From assembly GCF_040958095.1 (NCBI RefSeq), contig NC_091160.1, positions 42,396,194 to 42,460,193 on the forward strand: a DNA stretch of 64,000 bases, read 5' to 3'. Source of the stretch: Procambarus clarkii. Its lineage: Eukaryota; Arthropoda; Malacostraca; Decapoda; Cambaridae. Below, one piece after another: positions 62,178 to 64,000 of this stretch. The translations under genes were made by a program, and so were the position numbers. A model generated the notes under the pieces. The model made no database searches. It saw nothing but the letters and a program-made list of their open reading frames with translations, and was not told where the DNA came from. The first letter of the stretch is position 1. Each line of letters starts with the position of its first letter.

Positions 62178-63904
62178 ACATTTATTTATTTATTTATATA
62201 TAAGAAGGTACATTGGGTTTGTGAGGATACACAGCATGGTGTTTACAATCTTGTAAAACCGCTAGTATGCGCAGCGTTTCGGGCAGGTCCTTAATCTAAC
62301 AGATAATTTTAAGTAGATAAATTCTAGCATAATTTATAAAAATATAACAGGTACATTGCAAGAAAAAAATGAGATGAGAGAGAGATTAGTAGGTATATTA
62401 AAGCACATCGGTAGCTCTGATTGATTGCATTGACAGCTTGATTGGTAATTTAACAAAGATTAATAGGCACAATACAGCATATTGATAGCACATATAAGAA
62501 GACAGCAATGATCAGAATGGTAAAGTTGTTCGGATTAGGTACATAAAGATAGGGAGAATGACTAGCACTAGATACAGTGCAATTTTACAGCACAAGGTAG
62601 GAAACTATAAAGATGAAATTAGGTACTTTTTAATTTTGTTTCTGAATGAGGCAAAAGTTGGACAGCTTTTCAATTCATTAGGGAGTGAGTTCCATAGACT
62701 GGGTCCCTTTATTTGCATTGGGTGTTTACAAAGATTAAGTTTGACCCTGGGAATATCAAAGAGAGATTTATTTCTGGTGTGGTGATAATGGGTCCTATTA
62801 CATCTGTCCAGGGAGAGTTTCAGAGCATGGTTTGCATTTAAGAACAGGGTTTTGTAAATGTAGTTGACACCAGAGAATGTGTGGAGTGAGTTTGTTTAGC
62901 ATGTTTAGGGAGTTAAACAAGGGGACTGAGTGTTGTCTAAAAGCAGATTGTTATGATTCTGATAGTAGATTTTTGCTGGGTGATGATGGGCTTAAGGTGG
63001 TTTGCAGTGGTTGAACCCCATGCACAGATACCATAATTAAGATAGGGATAGATTAGTGCATAATATAGTGAGAGGAGAGCAGAGTTAGGAACATAATAAC
63101 TGATTTTGGAGAGTATACCAACTGCTTTAGAGACTTTCTTAGTTATGTGTTGAATGTGGGTGCTGAAGTTGAGTCTCTTGTCTAGGAATAAGCCAAGAAA
63201 CTTTCCATCATTTTCATTATTGATGTTAACACTGTCTATCTGAAGCTAAATTGCATTTGATGATTTGCTTCCAAATAAGTTATAGTAGGTCTTTTCTATG
63301 TTTAGTGTTGGTTGGTTGACATCCACAAGTGTACTTTTTTAATTCATTATTCACAACATTATTTAGTGTGTGTGGGTTGGGGTCTGAGTAGATGAGGGTA
63401 GTATCAAAAGCAAACAGTATAGTTTAAGAATGTTAAGAGACATTAGGCAGATCATTGAAATTGAAACATTGAAACACTAGTGAAATACCATCGTTGGTAT
63501 ACAAGAGTGCCTCCCATGCTCTTGCACCACCCATAGCTTTGCTGTTCAATAAGTCTTAGTGTCATACCTTCCCTGATATCCTTAAAAAAGCAAGAGTAAT
63601 GCCACTTCATAAAGGAGGTAACACGGCAGACATAAATAATTACAGACCCATTTCAAATCTACCTATATTATCAAAAATATTTGAAAAAATTATTTACAAA
63701 CAGCTCTACTCCTATCTCATAAAATTCAATATACAGTACTAAGTCCCTGTCAGTTTGGCTTCCGCTCCCAAAAGGGTACCAGTGATGCAATTGTTGGTCT
63801 GCTTGACTTAATCTACTCAGCCCTTGACAAAAGTGAGTTTCCGATTGGACTCTTCATTGATCTGAGAAAGGCTTTCGATACTGTTACCCATAACTATCTC
63901 TTAC
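62178..63904. mobile_element. CR1/L2-like LINE with inverted 5' part
   Basis: 62178-63460 is the minus-strand 3' part: tttatttattt tail, gcagcgtttcgggcaggtcc and diverged ORF2 C-terminal sequence parallel to 33829-34700. 63470-63904 is the plus-strand RT start: NYRPISNLPILSKIFEKII, then FIDLRKAFDTVTHNYLLL. Both breakpoints meet at 63460-63470, as expected for twin priming. It is a different subfamily from 33477-36025. Confidence 0.8.
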
Positions 63905-63908
63905 TTAA

Positions 63909-64000
63909 CCCTCAAACCGCTAGGGGCCCAAATGGAATTCACACCCACAGGCGCAAAAAAAAAAAAAAATCCAAAAAATTCTTTTGTCTTATAGAAGTGT
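63909..64000 (+). mobile_element. Left end of a second piggyBac-type element
   Basis: TTAA at 63905-63908 is followed by ccctcaaaccgctaggggcc and, further in, ttttgtcttatagaagtg, matching the ends of the element at 54860. It interrupts the LINE at TTAA and runs off the window. Confidence 0.75.

Overview
The window is animal nuclear DNA: small exons with GT-AG junctions, long AT-rich introns, and dense transposon and minisatellite content. The mix of tRNA-headed SINEs, CR1/L2-like and jockey/I-like LINEs, Tigger-like and piggyBac-like DNA transposons, and near-perfect minisatellites fits an arthropod with a large genome. A decapod crustacean (crayfish, lobster or shrimp) is my best guess. That assignment is inference from repeat style and protein similarity recalled from memory; no search was run.

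Three host genes can be supported. (1) Positions 1283-11494, plus strand: the last nine exons of a thioester-protein/alpha-2-macroglobulin superfamily gene, most like CD109 or insect macroglobulin complement-related (Mcr/Tep6). The exons join in one open frame of 502 residues plus a stop. The 3' exon runs into a 2.9-kb 26-bp minisatellite, whose first two units supply the hydrophobic C-terminus and stop codon. (2) Positions 25790-26875, minus strand: a C2H2 zinc-finger protein with ten complete fingers. (3) Positions 45206-54695, plus strand: the first seven coding exons of an alpha-catenin gene (397 residues, then an open phase), covering the beta-catenin-binding N domain and the start of the M domain. 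The rest lies beyond the right edge.

Layout. 1-1000: antisense LINE remnant. 1283-11494: the TEP/Mcr-like gene, its introns filled with SINEs, LINE tails and a GC-rich dispersed repeat. 11447-14357: 26-bp minisatellite. 14755-25600: a graveyard of nested transposons: three or more jockey/I-like LINE copies, a degenerate second LINE split by them, a Tigger element, a Tigger MITE and SINEs. 25790-26875: zinc-finger gene. 26876-31155: AT-rich DNA with short tandem repeats and a TTAA-flanked MITE. 31156-39110: a CR1/L2-like LINE with ORF1 and ORF2 remnants, split by a nested antisense copy of the same family at 33477-36025. 39168-41298: about 71 copies of a 30-bp repeat with no visible variant. 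42516-42755: TTAA MITE. 42835-43035: 37-bp palindromic repeat. 43181-44930: 25-bp array growing out of the end of a fold-back element. 45139 onward: alpha-catenin, with an intron array of 28-29-bp units that look copied from the exon's own 5' splice junction. That array is interrupted by a 5.7-kb composite piggyBac-like element (54860-60528), which itself carries a LINE and two SINEs. 62178-63904: another LINE with an inverted 5' part, broken by a second piggyBac-type end at 63909.

The genes do not form an operon-like system. TEP/Mcr-like and alpha-catenin products both act at epithelial cell surfaces or junctions in other animals, but their adjacency here is probably coincidence. The most interesting content is how minisatellites have arisen from, and modify, functional junctions: a splice donor, a C-terminal coding end and a transposon end.
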